Below are positions 1-6,323 of a stretch of 7,324 nucleotides of DNA, piece by piece. Source of the DNA: Gammaproteobacteria bacterium (GTDB taxonomy: Bacteria; Pseudomonadota; Gammaproteobacteria; Pseudomonadales; Azotimanducaceae). The translations under genes were made by a program, and so were the position numbers. The stretch's first letter is position 1. Each line of letters begins with the position of its first letter. The notes beneath the pieces are model-generated. The model did no database searches. It was not told the origin of the DNA and saw only the letters and a list, made by a program, of their open reading frames with translations. The DNA is taken from assembly GCA_030432795.1 (NCBI GenBank), contig JAUILW010000155.1:1-7324 (forward strand), in the 5' to 3' direction.

Positions 1-1359
1 GGCACCGTGGCCCGCGTGAAGGTCGGCGCCAAGAAAGACGGCACCATCACCGCGGCACAGCTGTGGCTTGCCATGGAAGCGGGCGGCTTCTCCGGCGCGC
101 CGCACATGCCGGCCGCCATGGCGGTGTTTGCGCCATATGACCTCGAGAACTTCAAGGTGGAGACGTTCGATGTGCTGGTCAACAAGCCAGCGGTAGCGGC
201 TTACCGGGCCCCCGGCGCGCCGCAGTCCATGCATGCCATGGAAGTGGCGCTCAACGAGCTGGCCATCAAGCTGAACATGGACCCCATCGACCTGCGCATG
301 AAAAATGCCGCAGATGAGGGTACCCAGGCGCCCTACGGGCCCAAGTTTCCGGTCATCGGCCTCAAGCAGTGCCTGGAGGCGGCCAAGAAGCATCCCAACT
401 ACACCAAGCCCGTGCCTGAGGGCGCCGGTCGCGGCGTAGCCGTGGGTTTCTGGTTCAACATCGGTCAGCAGTCCAGCGCCGAGGTACACATCAACGACGA
501 CGGTACCGTGCAGGTGGTGGAAGGCAGCCCCGATATCGGCGGCTCCCGCGCATCCATGTGCATCATGGCTGCCGAGACCCTGGGCGTGCCCTACGAAGCC
601 GTTCGCACGATTATCGGCGACACCGAAAGCACCGGCTTCTGCAATGTCACCGGCGGCTCGCGCACGACCTTTGCCACCGGGCTTGCGGTGGTGCGCGCCT
701 GCGAAGATGTGATCGCGAGCTGCAAAGCCCGCGCCGCGGCAACCTGGGGCGTGGACGAGGATCAGGTGGAGTGGCAGGACGGTCAGGCCGTTCCGGCGCC
801 GGGCGTCAACGCCGACGTCAAGCCGTTGAAGCTCGCCGATCTGGCCGCCAAGGCGCACAAGACCGGTGGGCCGATCATGGGCAAAGCGTCGCTCAACGCC
901 CAGGGCGCGGGTGCCAGCTTTGCGGTGAATATCGTCGATCTCGGTATCGATCGCGACACCGGCAAAGTGGATGTGCTGTCGTACACCGCGATTCAGGATG
1001 CCGGCATCGCCATTCACCCGTCCTATGTGGAAGGGCAGTATCAAGGTGGTGCGGTGCAGGGTATCGGTTGGGCGCTCAACGAGGAGTACATCTTCAACGC
1101 CGATGGGGTGATGGAGAACGCCGGCTTCCTCGACTACCGCATTCCGGTAGCTTCCGATCTGCCGATGATCGACACGCAGATCATCGAGGTGCCGAACCCG
1201 AGCCATCCCTTCGGCGTGCGCGGCGTGGGCGAGACCGGCATCGTCGCACCGCTGGCGGCGTGCACCAACGCTGCCCGTGATGCACTTGGCTTCCTGGTGC
1301 CCGACCTGCCGCTGTCGCCGCCGCGAGTGCTGGCGGCCATCGACCAGCAGGGCGCCTGA
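1..1359 (+). CDS. Xanthine dehydrogenase/aldehyde oxidase family molybdopterin-binding subunit (5' partial)
   Basis: This is the C-terminal 452 residues of a molybdenum hydroxylase large subunit. The frame is open to the left edge, so the true start lies outside; family members usually run to roughly 700-800 residues. The family binds molybdopterin-cytosine dinucleotide or a related cofactor and hydroxylates or oxidises substrates with water, usually with separate FAD and 2Fe-2S subunits, which may lie upstream. Visible marks, numbered from base 1, are the AYRAPGAPQ loop (residues 67-75; Arg69 sits where xanthine dehydrogenase has a substrate-binding Arg), then ELA..LNMDPIDLRMKNA, a PDIGGSRAS segment, and near the C-terminus GVRGVGETG, whose Glu411 matches the catalytic base Glu. 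The loop lacks the AYRCSFR cysteine of form I CO dehydrogenase, so CO oxidation is unlikely. A MoaD-like gene follows after 23 bases. Family assignment is strong; substrate unknown. Confidence 0.93.
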   Translation, partial: GTVARVKVGAKKDGTITAAQLWLAMEAGGFSGAPHMPAAMAVFAPYDLENFKVETFDVLVNKPAVAAYRAPGAPQSMHAMEVALNELAIKLNMDPIDLRMKNAADEGTQAPYGPKFPVIGLKQCLEAAKKHPNYTKPVPEGAGRGVAVGFWFNIGQQSSAEVHINDDGTVQVVEGSPDIGGSRASMCIMAAETLGVPYEAVRTIIGDTESTGFCNVTGGSRTTFATGLAVVRACEDVIASCKARAAATWGVDEDQVEWQDGQAVPAPGVNADVKPLKLADLAAKAHKTGGPIMGKASLNAQGAGASFAVNIVDLGIDRDTGKVDVLSYTAIQDAGIAIHPSYVEGQYQGGAVQGIGWALNEEYIFNADGVMENAGFLDYRIPVASDLPMIDTQIIEVPNPSHPFGVRGVGETGIVAPLAACTNAARDALGFLVPDLPLSPPRVLAAIDQQGA

Positions 1360-1382
1360 CGAGGCGCGCAGCACTGGCCAGC

Positions 1383-1616
1383 GTGCATTTCAACGACCGC
1401 CTGCTGTCTCTCACCGGAGGGCAACGGCAGGCGGACGTTGCGGCGGAAAACTACCGCGATCTGCTGCGCGCCCTGGAGGCGCGCTGGCCCGGTCTTGGCG
1501 AGGCGCTCGAAGACAGCTCCGTGGCCATAGACGGGCAGATTTATCAGGACGCCTGGCTGGAGCCGATCGGCGCCACCAGCGAGGTGCACTTCCTGCCACG
1601 CATAGAAGGAGGATGA
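1383..1616 (+). CDS. MoaD/ThiS-family sulfur carrier protein
   Basis: A 77-residue protein with the shape of a beta-grasp sulfur carrier. It has an N-terminal strand (VHFNDRLLSL), a helix around residues 22-35 (NYRDLLRALEARWPGL), a VAIDGQ strand and the C-terminal strand and tail VHFLPRIEGG, which closely resembles the FLPPVxGG ending of MoaD. In this family the terminal Gly-Gly is adenylated by an E1-like enzyme (MoeB/ThiF type) and carries a thiocarboxylate; MoaD uses it to build the dithiolene of molybdopterin. Its position just behind a molybdenum hydroxylase subunit suggests it serves that cofactor, which is inference. The GTG at 1383 is the only usual start in frame between the upstream stop and the first strand, and it has no good ribosome binding site. 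The nearest purine run (GAGG, 1361-1364) is too far away, so initiation may depend on coupling, or on a rare CTG at 1374. Confidence 0.8.
   Translation: MHFNDRLLSLTGGQRQADVAAENYRDLLRALEARWPGLGEALEDSSVAIDGQIYQDAWLEPIGATSEVHFLPRIEGG
1606..1612 (+). promoter_or_regulatory. Shine-Dalgarno site inside the Gly-Gly codons of the MoaD-like gene
   Basis: AAGGAGG is a near-perfect anti-16S match, 11 bases before the GTG at 1624. It lies within the last codons of the upstream gene (gaa gga gga tga), so the same bases encode the functional C-terminal Gly-Gly and the ribosome binding site of the flavoenzyme gene. This supports GTG 1624 as the start and suggests translational coupling. Confidence 0.75.
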
Positions 1617-1623
1617 CAAGCTC

Positions 1624-2757
1624 GTGAAAACACCTATCTGTGACAAGCTTGGAATAGAGTTTCCCCTGTTTGCTTTCAGCCACTGCCGCGATGTGGTGGC
1701 GGAGGTCTCCAAGGCGGGTGGCTTCGGCGTGCTGGGCGCTGTCGGCCACACGCCCGAATCCCTCGAGATCGAGCTCGCCTGGATTGACGAGCAGGTGGAC
1801 GGGCGACCTTATGGCGTGGATCTCATCGTGCCCACCAGCATGGATGACAAGGACGGGGGGCTGACGCCTGAGGAAATCGTTGCACGGGTGCCCGAAGGTC
1901 ACAAACGCTACGTAGAGCAGATTCTCGCTGAACACGGCATTGCCACGGACGACCTGTGGGACCGGCAGATCTCCGAGAATTTCGGCGACAACATGCGTAC
2001 CTCGGGCGCCTCGGCACAGCTCGATGTGGCGCTGACACACCCGGTGAAGCTCGTGGTGAACGCGCTCGGCGTACCACCGCCGTTCATGTTGCAGGCCGCT
2101 CGAGAGAAGGGTGTTCTAGTGGGCGCGCTGGCCGGCACGAAGGAGCACGCCATCAAGCACGCTGAGGCAGGCCTCGACGTGATTATCGCTGCGGGCGGCG
2201 AAGCCGGTGGCCACTGCGGAGAGATCGCCACCATGGTGCTGGTGCCGGAGGTAGTGGATGCAGTCGCTGAATATGGCGATATCTGCGTACTCGGCGCCGG
2301 CGGTATCGTTACCGGCCGTCAGATGGCCGCCTGTATGGCCATGGGTGCGCAGGGGGTGTGGACGGGTTCCGTATGGCTTACCACGGCCGAGGCGGAAACC
2401 CATCCAGTGATCAAAGAGAAGATGCTCACGGCAACGTCCAGACAGACGATCCGCTCGCGTAGCCGCACCGGCAAGTACACGCGCCAGCTGCGCTCGCCAT
2501 GGACCGACGCGTGGGCGGCTCCGGGCGCGCCGGAGCCTCTGGGCATGCCGTTTCAGGGGCTGATCAGTGGCCCGGCGCTGCAGAAGATCGACAAACTGGC
2601 GCTGGCCGGTGATCCGGGCGCGAAGGCGCTGTCTACCTACTGGGTGGGACAGGGCGTAGGCCTCATGAACCAGAGCGTCGGCGCGCGCACCGTGGTGTTC
2701 GACTTCATGCAGGACTTTGCGGCAGCGGCAGAACGGCTCGGTGCGCTGATGGAGTAG
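1624..2757 (+). CDS. Nitronate monooxygenase / 2-nitropropane dioxygenase family FMN protein
   Basis: A 377-residue TIM-barrel flavoprotein, in the usual size range of the family. The start is GTG, supported by AAGGAGG at 1606-1612. Family marks are the N-terminal AGGFGVLGA segment, GVLVGALAGTKEHA, then AAGGEAGGHCGE with His197 at the place of the catalytic His of nitronate monooxygenases, GAGGIVTGRQ (224-232; the FMN phosphate loop), MGAQGVWTGS (240-249) and a C-terminal PLGMPFQGLI. Characterised members oxidise nitronates or nitroalkanes with O2. Related barrels include FabK-type enoyl-ACP reductases. Two features differ from the textbook enzymes: the usual QAPM near the N-terminus reads FAFSHC, and an acidic/helical stretch of about 50 residues (roughly 80-130) lies between the first strands and the central PPP segment. 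It may therefore belong to a sister group with another substrate. It lies 7 bases after the MoaD-like gene, in the same apparent operon. Confidence 0.88.
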   Translation: MKTPICDKLGIEFPLFAFSHCRDVVAEVSKAGGFGVLGAVGHTPESLEIELAWIDEQVDGRPYGVDLIVPTSMDDKDGGLTPEEIVARVPEGHKRYVEQILAEHGIATDDLWDRQISENFGDNMRTSGASAQLDVALTHPVKLVVNALGVPPPFMLQAAREKGVLVGALAGTKEHAIKHAEAGLDVIIAAGGEAGGHCGEIATMVLVPEVVDAVAEYGDICVLGAGGIVTGRQMAACMAMGAQGVWTGSVWLTTAEAETHPVIKEKMLTATSRQTIRSRSRTGKYTRQLRSPWTDAWAAPGAPEPLGMPFQGLISGPALQKIDKLALAGDPGAKALSTYWVGQGVGLMNQSVGARTVVFDFMQDFAAAAERLGALME

Positions 2758-2779
2758 GTAGCAACGCCTGAAGGGCTTG

Positions 2780-2784
2780 GGAGG
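2780..2784 (+). promoter_or_regulatory. Ribosome binding site of the TPR lipoprotein gene
   Basis: GGAGG, within a longer purine-rich run, lies 8 bases before the ATG at 2793 and fixes that start. No terminator or clear promoter is visible in the 35 bases between the flavoenzyme stop and this start, which fits read-through from the upstream genes. Confidence 0.7.
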
Positions 2785-2792
2785 GGGAAAGG

Positions 2793-4460
2793 ATGAGAAA
2801 AGGAATCGCGATTGGCTGCTTGGCCCTGCTGGCTGCATGTTCGCAGCAGGTGGATGACGCTGGATCGGAGCAACGCCAGGCGGAGTGGCGCCAGCCGCTG
2901 TTCGAGGGTCTCGGCGAGATTCACCTCCCGGTGACCACCAGCTCGGACGTAGCGCAACAGTACTTCGACCAGGGCTTGAGCCTGGCCTATGCGTTCAACC
3001 ATGCGGCCGCGGATTTCGCCTTCAACGAGGCGGCGCTGAACGATCCGGACTGCGCCATGTGCTACTGGGGCAGCGCGTTGGTGCTGGGGCCGAACGTCAA
3101 CGCCGGCATGAGCCCTGAAAGTGCGCCGCGAGCCCATGCCCTGGCCAGCCGCGCGCAGACGCTGGCAGCTGCTAACGGCACGGCGCTGGAACGCGCGCTC
3201 ACCGATGCGTTGCTGCAGCGCTACGCGCCGGTGGCGCCTGAGGACCGTTCGTCGCTGGACCAGGCTTACGCCGACGCCATGCGGCGCATTGCTGCGGAGT
3301 ATCGGGACAACGTCGATGTCCAGGCGCTCACCGCTGAGGCGCTGATGGACCTGCATCCTTGGGACTTCTGGCTGGCCGACGGCGAAGACCGGCCCTGGAC
3401 CGGCGAGATCATCGATACGCTCGAACATGCGCTTGCTACCAACCCGAATCACGCCGGCGCCATACACCTCTACATTCATGCTGTGGAACAGTCGCAAAGC
3501 GCGCACCGCGCAGAGCCGTATGCAGACAAACTGGCGGACATTGCCCCCGCTGCAGGGCATCTGGTGCACATGCCTGCGCATATCTACATGCGCGTGGGTC
3601 GATACTATGACGCCACGATCAACAACATGCGTGCGGTAGACGCCGACGCGGCCTTCGTATCTGTGTGCCGCTCGAACAGTCCCATCTATCTCGCGGGCTA
3701 CATCCCCCACAACTGGCACTTCGGCTGGGTATCCGCGGCCATCGCTGGATGGCAGGAGCAGGCCTATGCCATGGCAGACGGCACGGCTGCCGGCCTGACG
3801 CCTGAGCTGCTGCGGGCGCCGGGCATGGGTGTGGCGCAGCACTTTCTCATGCAGCCGCTGTTCGCCCGCTTGCGCTTCGGCGACTGGCAGGCCGTGCTCG
3901 ACACGCCAGCTCCGGCGGAGGATCTGGTGTATGCCACCGGCGTATGGCGCTACGCGCGTGCGCGGGCTTTGATCGGCCTTGGAGCGCTGGATGAGGCAGC
4001 TGCCGAGCAGGCGGAGTTTGTCGCGCTGCTGTCCCGTCCAGGCATTGATGAGCTTGCGTTCTTCACCGAAACCGGCAAAGGCCGGACGCTGCTCTCCATT
4101 GCCGCCAAGGTGCTGACCGGAGAGATGCAGGCGGCCCGTGGCGACCTTGCCGCCGCTGAAACGGCGCTTCGCGAAGCGGTCGCACTCGAAGATGAGCTGC
4201 CGTATAGCGAGCCACCGGACTGGTACTACCCGGCGCGCCACTCCCTTGGGGTGATTCAGCTTGCCCGCGGCGATGCAACCGGCGCGGAACGTACGTACCG
4301 TGACGATCTGGCGCGCATGCCGGAAAACGGTTGGGCCCTGATTGGCCTTCAGCAGGCGTTACAGGCGCAGGAACGCCCCGCGGAAGCACAAGCCGTGCAA
4401 CAGCGTTTTGCGAAGGCCTGGCGGCATGCGGATGTCGCCATCACGGCATCAAGACTCTAA
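2793..4460 (+). CDS. TPR-repeat outer-membrane lipoprotein with His/Cys motifs, function unknown
   Basis: A 555-residue protein starting at ATG 2793. Residues 1-16 form a lipoprotein signal: RK, a hydrophobic core, then lipobox LAAC with lipidated Cys16. Ser at +2 predicts outer-membrane sorting. The mature part is mostly helical with TPR-like helix pairs: about 53-86 (SDVAQQYFDQGLSLAYAFNH onward), about 262-290, about 385-415, about 439-470 and 481-545. It resembles an uncharacterised family of large TPR proteins seen in Gram-negative bacteria; the DPDCAMCYWG, HLVHMPAHIYMRVG and PHNWHF blocks are the recognisable parts (recalled from knowledge, not searched). These blocks contain Cys87-x2-Cys90, His225-x3-His229-x2-Glu232, His256-x2-His259-x3-His263 and His306-x2-His309, a pattern that could bind a metal (inference). 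TPRs usually mediate protein contacts, so it could be a periplasm-facing scaffold. It lies 35 bases after the flavoenzyme gene on the same strand. Confidence 0.87.
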   Translation: MRKGIAIGCLALLAACSQQVDDAGSEQRQAEWRQPLFEGLGEIHLPVTTSSDVAQQYFDQGLSLAYAFNHAAADFAFNEAALNDPDCAMCYWGSALVLGPNVNAGMSPESAPRAHALASRAQTLAAANGTALERALTDALLQRYAPVAPEDRSSLDQAYADAMRRIAAEYRDNVDVQALTAEALMDLHPWDFWLADGEDRPWTGEIIDTLEHALATNPNHAGAIHLYIHAVEQSQSAHRAEPYADKLADIAPAAGHLVHMPAHIYMRVGRYYDATINNMRAVDADAAFVSVCRSNSPIYLAGYIPHNWHFGWVSAAIAGWQEQAYAMADGTAAGLTPELLRAPGMGVAQHFLMQPLFARLRFGDWQAVLDTPAPAEDLVYATGVWRYARARALIGLGALDEAAAEQAEFVALLSRPGIDELAFFTETGKGRTLLSIAAKVLTGEMQAARGDLAAAETALREAVALEDELPYSEPPDWYYPARHSLGVIQLARGDATGAERTYRDDLARMPENGWALIGLQQALQAQERPAEAQAVQQRFAKAWRHADVAITASRL

Positions 4461-4504
4461 CCACGGCACAGCGCTTCCCGGACGAGGGTCACGGAACGAG
4501 CGCG

Positions 4505-4523
4505 ATGCACCGCGATGGTGCGT
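4505..4523. repeat. Small inverted repeat upstream of the diguanylate cyclase gene
   Basis: ATGCACC (4505-4511) and GGTGCGT (4517-4523) can form a 7-bp stem with one G-U pair and a five-base loop, GCGAT. A second short dyad, CTAC-gct-GTAG, follows at 4532-4542. Neither has a T-run, so they do not look like an intrinsic terminator. They could be a regulator site or 5' leader structure, or chance in GC-rich DNA. The first hairpin covers the ATG at 4515, which argues mildly against that codon as the cyclase start. Confidence 0.35.
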
Positions 4524-4577
4524 CTGGCCTGCTACGCTGTAGGCTGGATTGCTGGTTGCAGGCACAAGGCAAGGACG

Positions 4578-5825
4578 GTGTTGTTGACCGCTCGCTTCGA
4601 CGAGCACCTGGAAAGGGCTTACCAGGCCGACCTGCTGGACGAGAAGATCCGGCTGGCGCGGATGATTGCCGCGCTGGCGCTGGTATTCAATGCCGCCTTT
4701 CATGTGCTCGATCACTTCGCCCTGGCATCGGCGCTGCCTCAAGCGTTTGCCGTCCGGCTGGTCATGTTTCTCGTGCCGGTCGCGCTGCTGATCGTTTCGT
4801 ATCAGGCGTGGTTTTCGAAGATTTATGTTTCTTCGGTTACCTGTGGGCTCGCGATGCTGGGGCTGTGCATCAATGCCTTGATCAGCATCGCCGGCCCCCA
4901 GGATCTTGCCGCGGACACCTACTACGCCGGACTCATCCTGGTGGCCGTGGCGATGCACATGCTGACGTTCGTGCCCATCGGCACCGCACTATTCGTGAGC
5001 CTCGTTCTGTTGACGTCTTATGTGAGCGTAGAGATCGGCAACCCGGACTTCCACGGTGGTGATCAGGGAATTGTGCTCATCACCAATCTGTTTTTCTTCG
5101 TATCGGTGGTGCTCATCGGTGTGGTCGGGCAGGTGCTGCGCGACCGTTATACCCGCGACAACTTTATCCTGCGCCACTCCCTGCAGCGGGACGTAGCGGT
5201 CGAGGAAGAGAAGCATCGTCTTGCCGCCTACCTGGCGGAGCATGATGTGCTCACCGGTCTTCCCAACCGCCTCCGGTTCGAGCGACGGGGAGAGGAACTC
5301 CTCGAGCAGGCGCGAAGCACGGGCGGCTACGCAGTCGTGCTCTTCATCGATGTGGACAACTTCAAGCCAGTGAACGATGTGCACGGTCACGCTGCTGGCG
5401 ACCGGGTCCTGCGCATCCTCGCTGAGCGCATCGGTGCCGCGGCCGGCAGCGCTACGGCTGGTAAAGACGGAATTGCGGCAAGGTTCGGCGGCGATGAGTA
5501 TGTGGTGTGCTTGAACCTGGCCGCTGAGGAAATCGGCAATGTCGGTTTCCACGCGGCACGCCTGGCAAGCGCTATCCAGCGAGGCATCGATGTTCGAGGT
5601 CATCAGCTGCACATGACCGCTAGCATCGGGGTGGCGGCCTTCCCGCTGGATGGCGATGACCTGCAATCGGTGCTGGAGGTGGCGGATGCGCAGATGTACC
5701 GCTCCAAGCAGATCAAGGGCGAGATCAGCCTCAGCACAGGCATCGAAACCCGCAACCGCCGTTCGCTTGTGAATGCCGAAGGGTGCATGAATCTTGCGGA
5801 TCTGGTTCCGCAGGTAAGCAGCTAA
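4578..5825 (+). CDS. Membrane-anchored diguanylate cyclase (six TM helices + GGDEF domain)
   Basis: A 415-residue protein predicted to make cyclic di-GMP from two GTP at the inner membrane. I count six hydrophobic segments, at about 29-47, 56-76, 82-104, 115-133, 134-152 and 165-187. A charged helical linker (188-221) follows, then the GGDEF domain: DVLTGLPNR (223-231), FIDVDNF (256-262; metal-binding Asp258), NDVHGHAAGD and RFGGDEY (302-308). All catalytic residues are present, so it should be active. The product-inhibition site RxxD, which should sit at 295-298, reads GKDG, and the loop before it is longer than usual, so feedback by c-di-GMP at that site is unlikely. The membrane part probably senses an unknown signal. 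Start choice: GTG 4578 has AAGG at 4566-4569; TTG 4584 has AAGGA at 4571-4575 (both 8 bases away). ATG 4515 (436 residues) is possible but lacks a ribosome site and adds an untypical leader. Confidence 0.9.
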   Translation: MLLTARFDEHLERAYQADLLDEKIRLARMIAALALVFNAAFHVLDHFALASALPQAFAVRLVMFLVPVALLIVSYQAWFSKIYVSSVTCGLAMLGLCINALISIAGPQDLAADTYYAGLILVAVAMHMLTFVPIGTALFVSLVLLTSYVSVEIGNPDFHGGDQGIVLITNLFFFVSVVLIGVVGQVLRDRYTRDNFILRHSLQRDVAVEEEKHRLAAYLAEHDVLTGLPNRLRFERRGEELLEQARSTGGYAVVLFIDVDNFKPVNDVHGHAAGDRVLRILAERIGAAAGSATAGKDGIAARFGGDEYVVCLNLAAEEIGNVGFHAARLASAIQRGIDVRGHQLHMTASIGVAAFPLDGDDLQSVLEVADAQMYRSKQIKGEISLSTGIETRNRRSLVNAEGCMNLADLVPQVSS

Positions 5826-5876
5826 CGGCGAAGCACACGCATAGGCTGGTCGTCTGTTGCTGCCAGGTGGCTCGCG

Positions 5877-6323
5877 TCAGATCTCGGTGACTTCCACTCC
5901 CTGCCGGCTCACCTCCGCACGAAATCCGACAAGATCGCGAAAGGCGGGCCGGATGATGACGGTGTTTTGCGCATCCGTCACTGCTACGCCGATCGCGCCA
6001 GTGGCTGCGTCGCCGGCGTCAGCGGCAATGAAAGCGGGCCCTCCGCCGGGCGCTTCGGCGGCGTTTTCATTGAAGGCTGCGATCCACGCGGCGGCATCGG
6101 CGGGTAGTGGGCTGGTGAGCCCGAGGCTGATGTTGAGCTGCGCCCTGGCGTGCTCGCTGCGGGCGATGCGTACCGCTTCATCGAAGTGCGCATTGACCTT
6201 GGCCATCTGCGCCCGGTTGGTGTAGCCCTGGAATACGGGGATGGTGACTGCGGAGATGATGCCGATGATCGCCACGACGATCATCAGCTCCACCAGGGTG
6301 AAGCCCCCTGGCCTAACCCGCAC
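5877..6323 (-). CDS. Type IV pilin-like protein (prepilin N-terminal methylation motif)
   Basis: A 148-residue prepilin. A short positively charged leader (MRVRPGG) is followed by the cleavage site GG^FTLVE, with the invariant Glu at mature position 5, and then a hydrophobic helix (LMIVVAIIGIISAVTIPVF). This is the class III signal processed by PilD-type prepilin peptidase, and the mature protein of about 141 residues would enter a type IV pilus or type II secretion pseudopilus. The C-terminal part is Ala/Gly-rich and contains no cysteine at all, so the disulfide-bounded D-region of typical major pilins is absent. A minor pilin, pseudopilin or special-purpose pilin fits better. Start GTG 6323 has GGAGG (6337-6333) nine bases upstream and overlaps the end of the HAMP protein gene by 11 bases. 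No pilus assembly genes are visible nearby. Confidence 0.88.
   Translation of the reverse strand: MRVRPGGFTLVELMIVVAIIGIISAVTIPVFQGYTNRAQMAKVNAHFDEAVRIARSEHARAQLNISLGLTSPLPADAAAWIAAFNENAAEAPGGGPAFIAADAGDAATGAIGVAVTDAQNTVIIRPAFRDLVGFRAEVSRQGVEVTEI

Noticed and set aside
199..225. CO dehydrogenase large subunit (CoxL form I)
   Set aside because: The diagnostic AYRCSFR loop is absent; the loop reads AYRAPGAPQ.
1134..2077. Several minus-strand frames across the MoaD-like and flavoenzyme genes
   Set aside because: They are antisense to well-supported coding regions, with biased composition and no motif.
2637..4241. Long open frame of 534 codons on the minus strand opposite the TPR lipoprotein gene
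   Set aside because: The plus-strand frame has a lipobox, a ribosome binding site and recognisable TPR blocks. The antisense product is Arg/His/Gln-rich, has no domain I recognise, and is what GC-rich codon bias produces opposite a real gene.
4331..5062. Plus-strand open frame of 243 codons bridging the lipoprotein and cyclase genes
   Set aside because: It overlaps both real genes in another frame, and its Arg/Gly-rich composition is typical of an out-of-frame shadow.
5826..5876. Shared bidirectional terminator between the convergent cyclase and pilin genes
   Set aside because: I looked for a stem with flanking T or A runs in the 51 bases and found only very short pairings.
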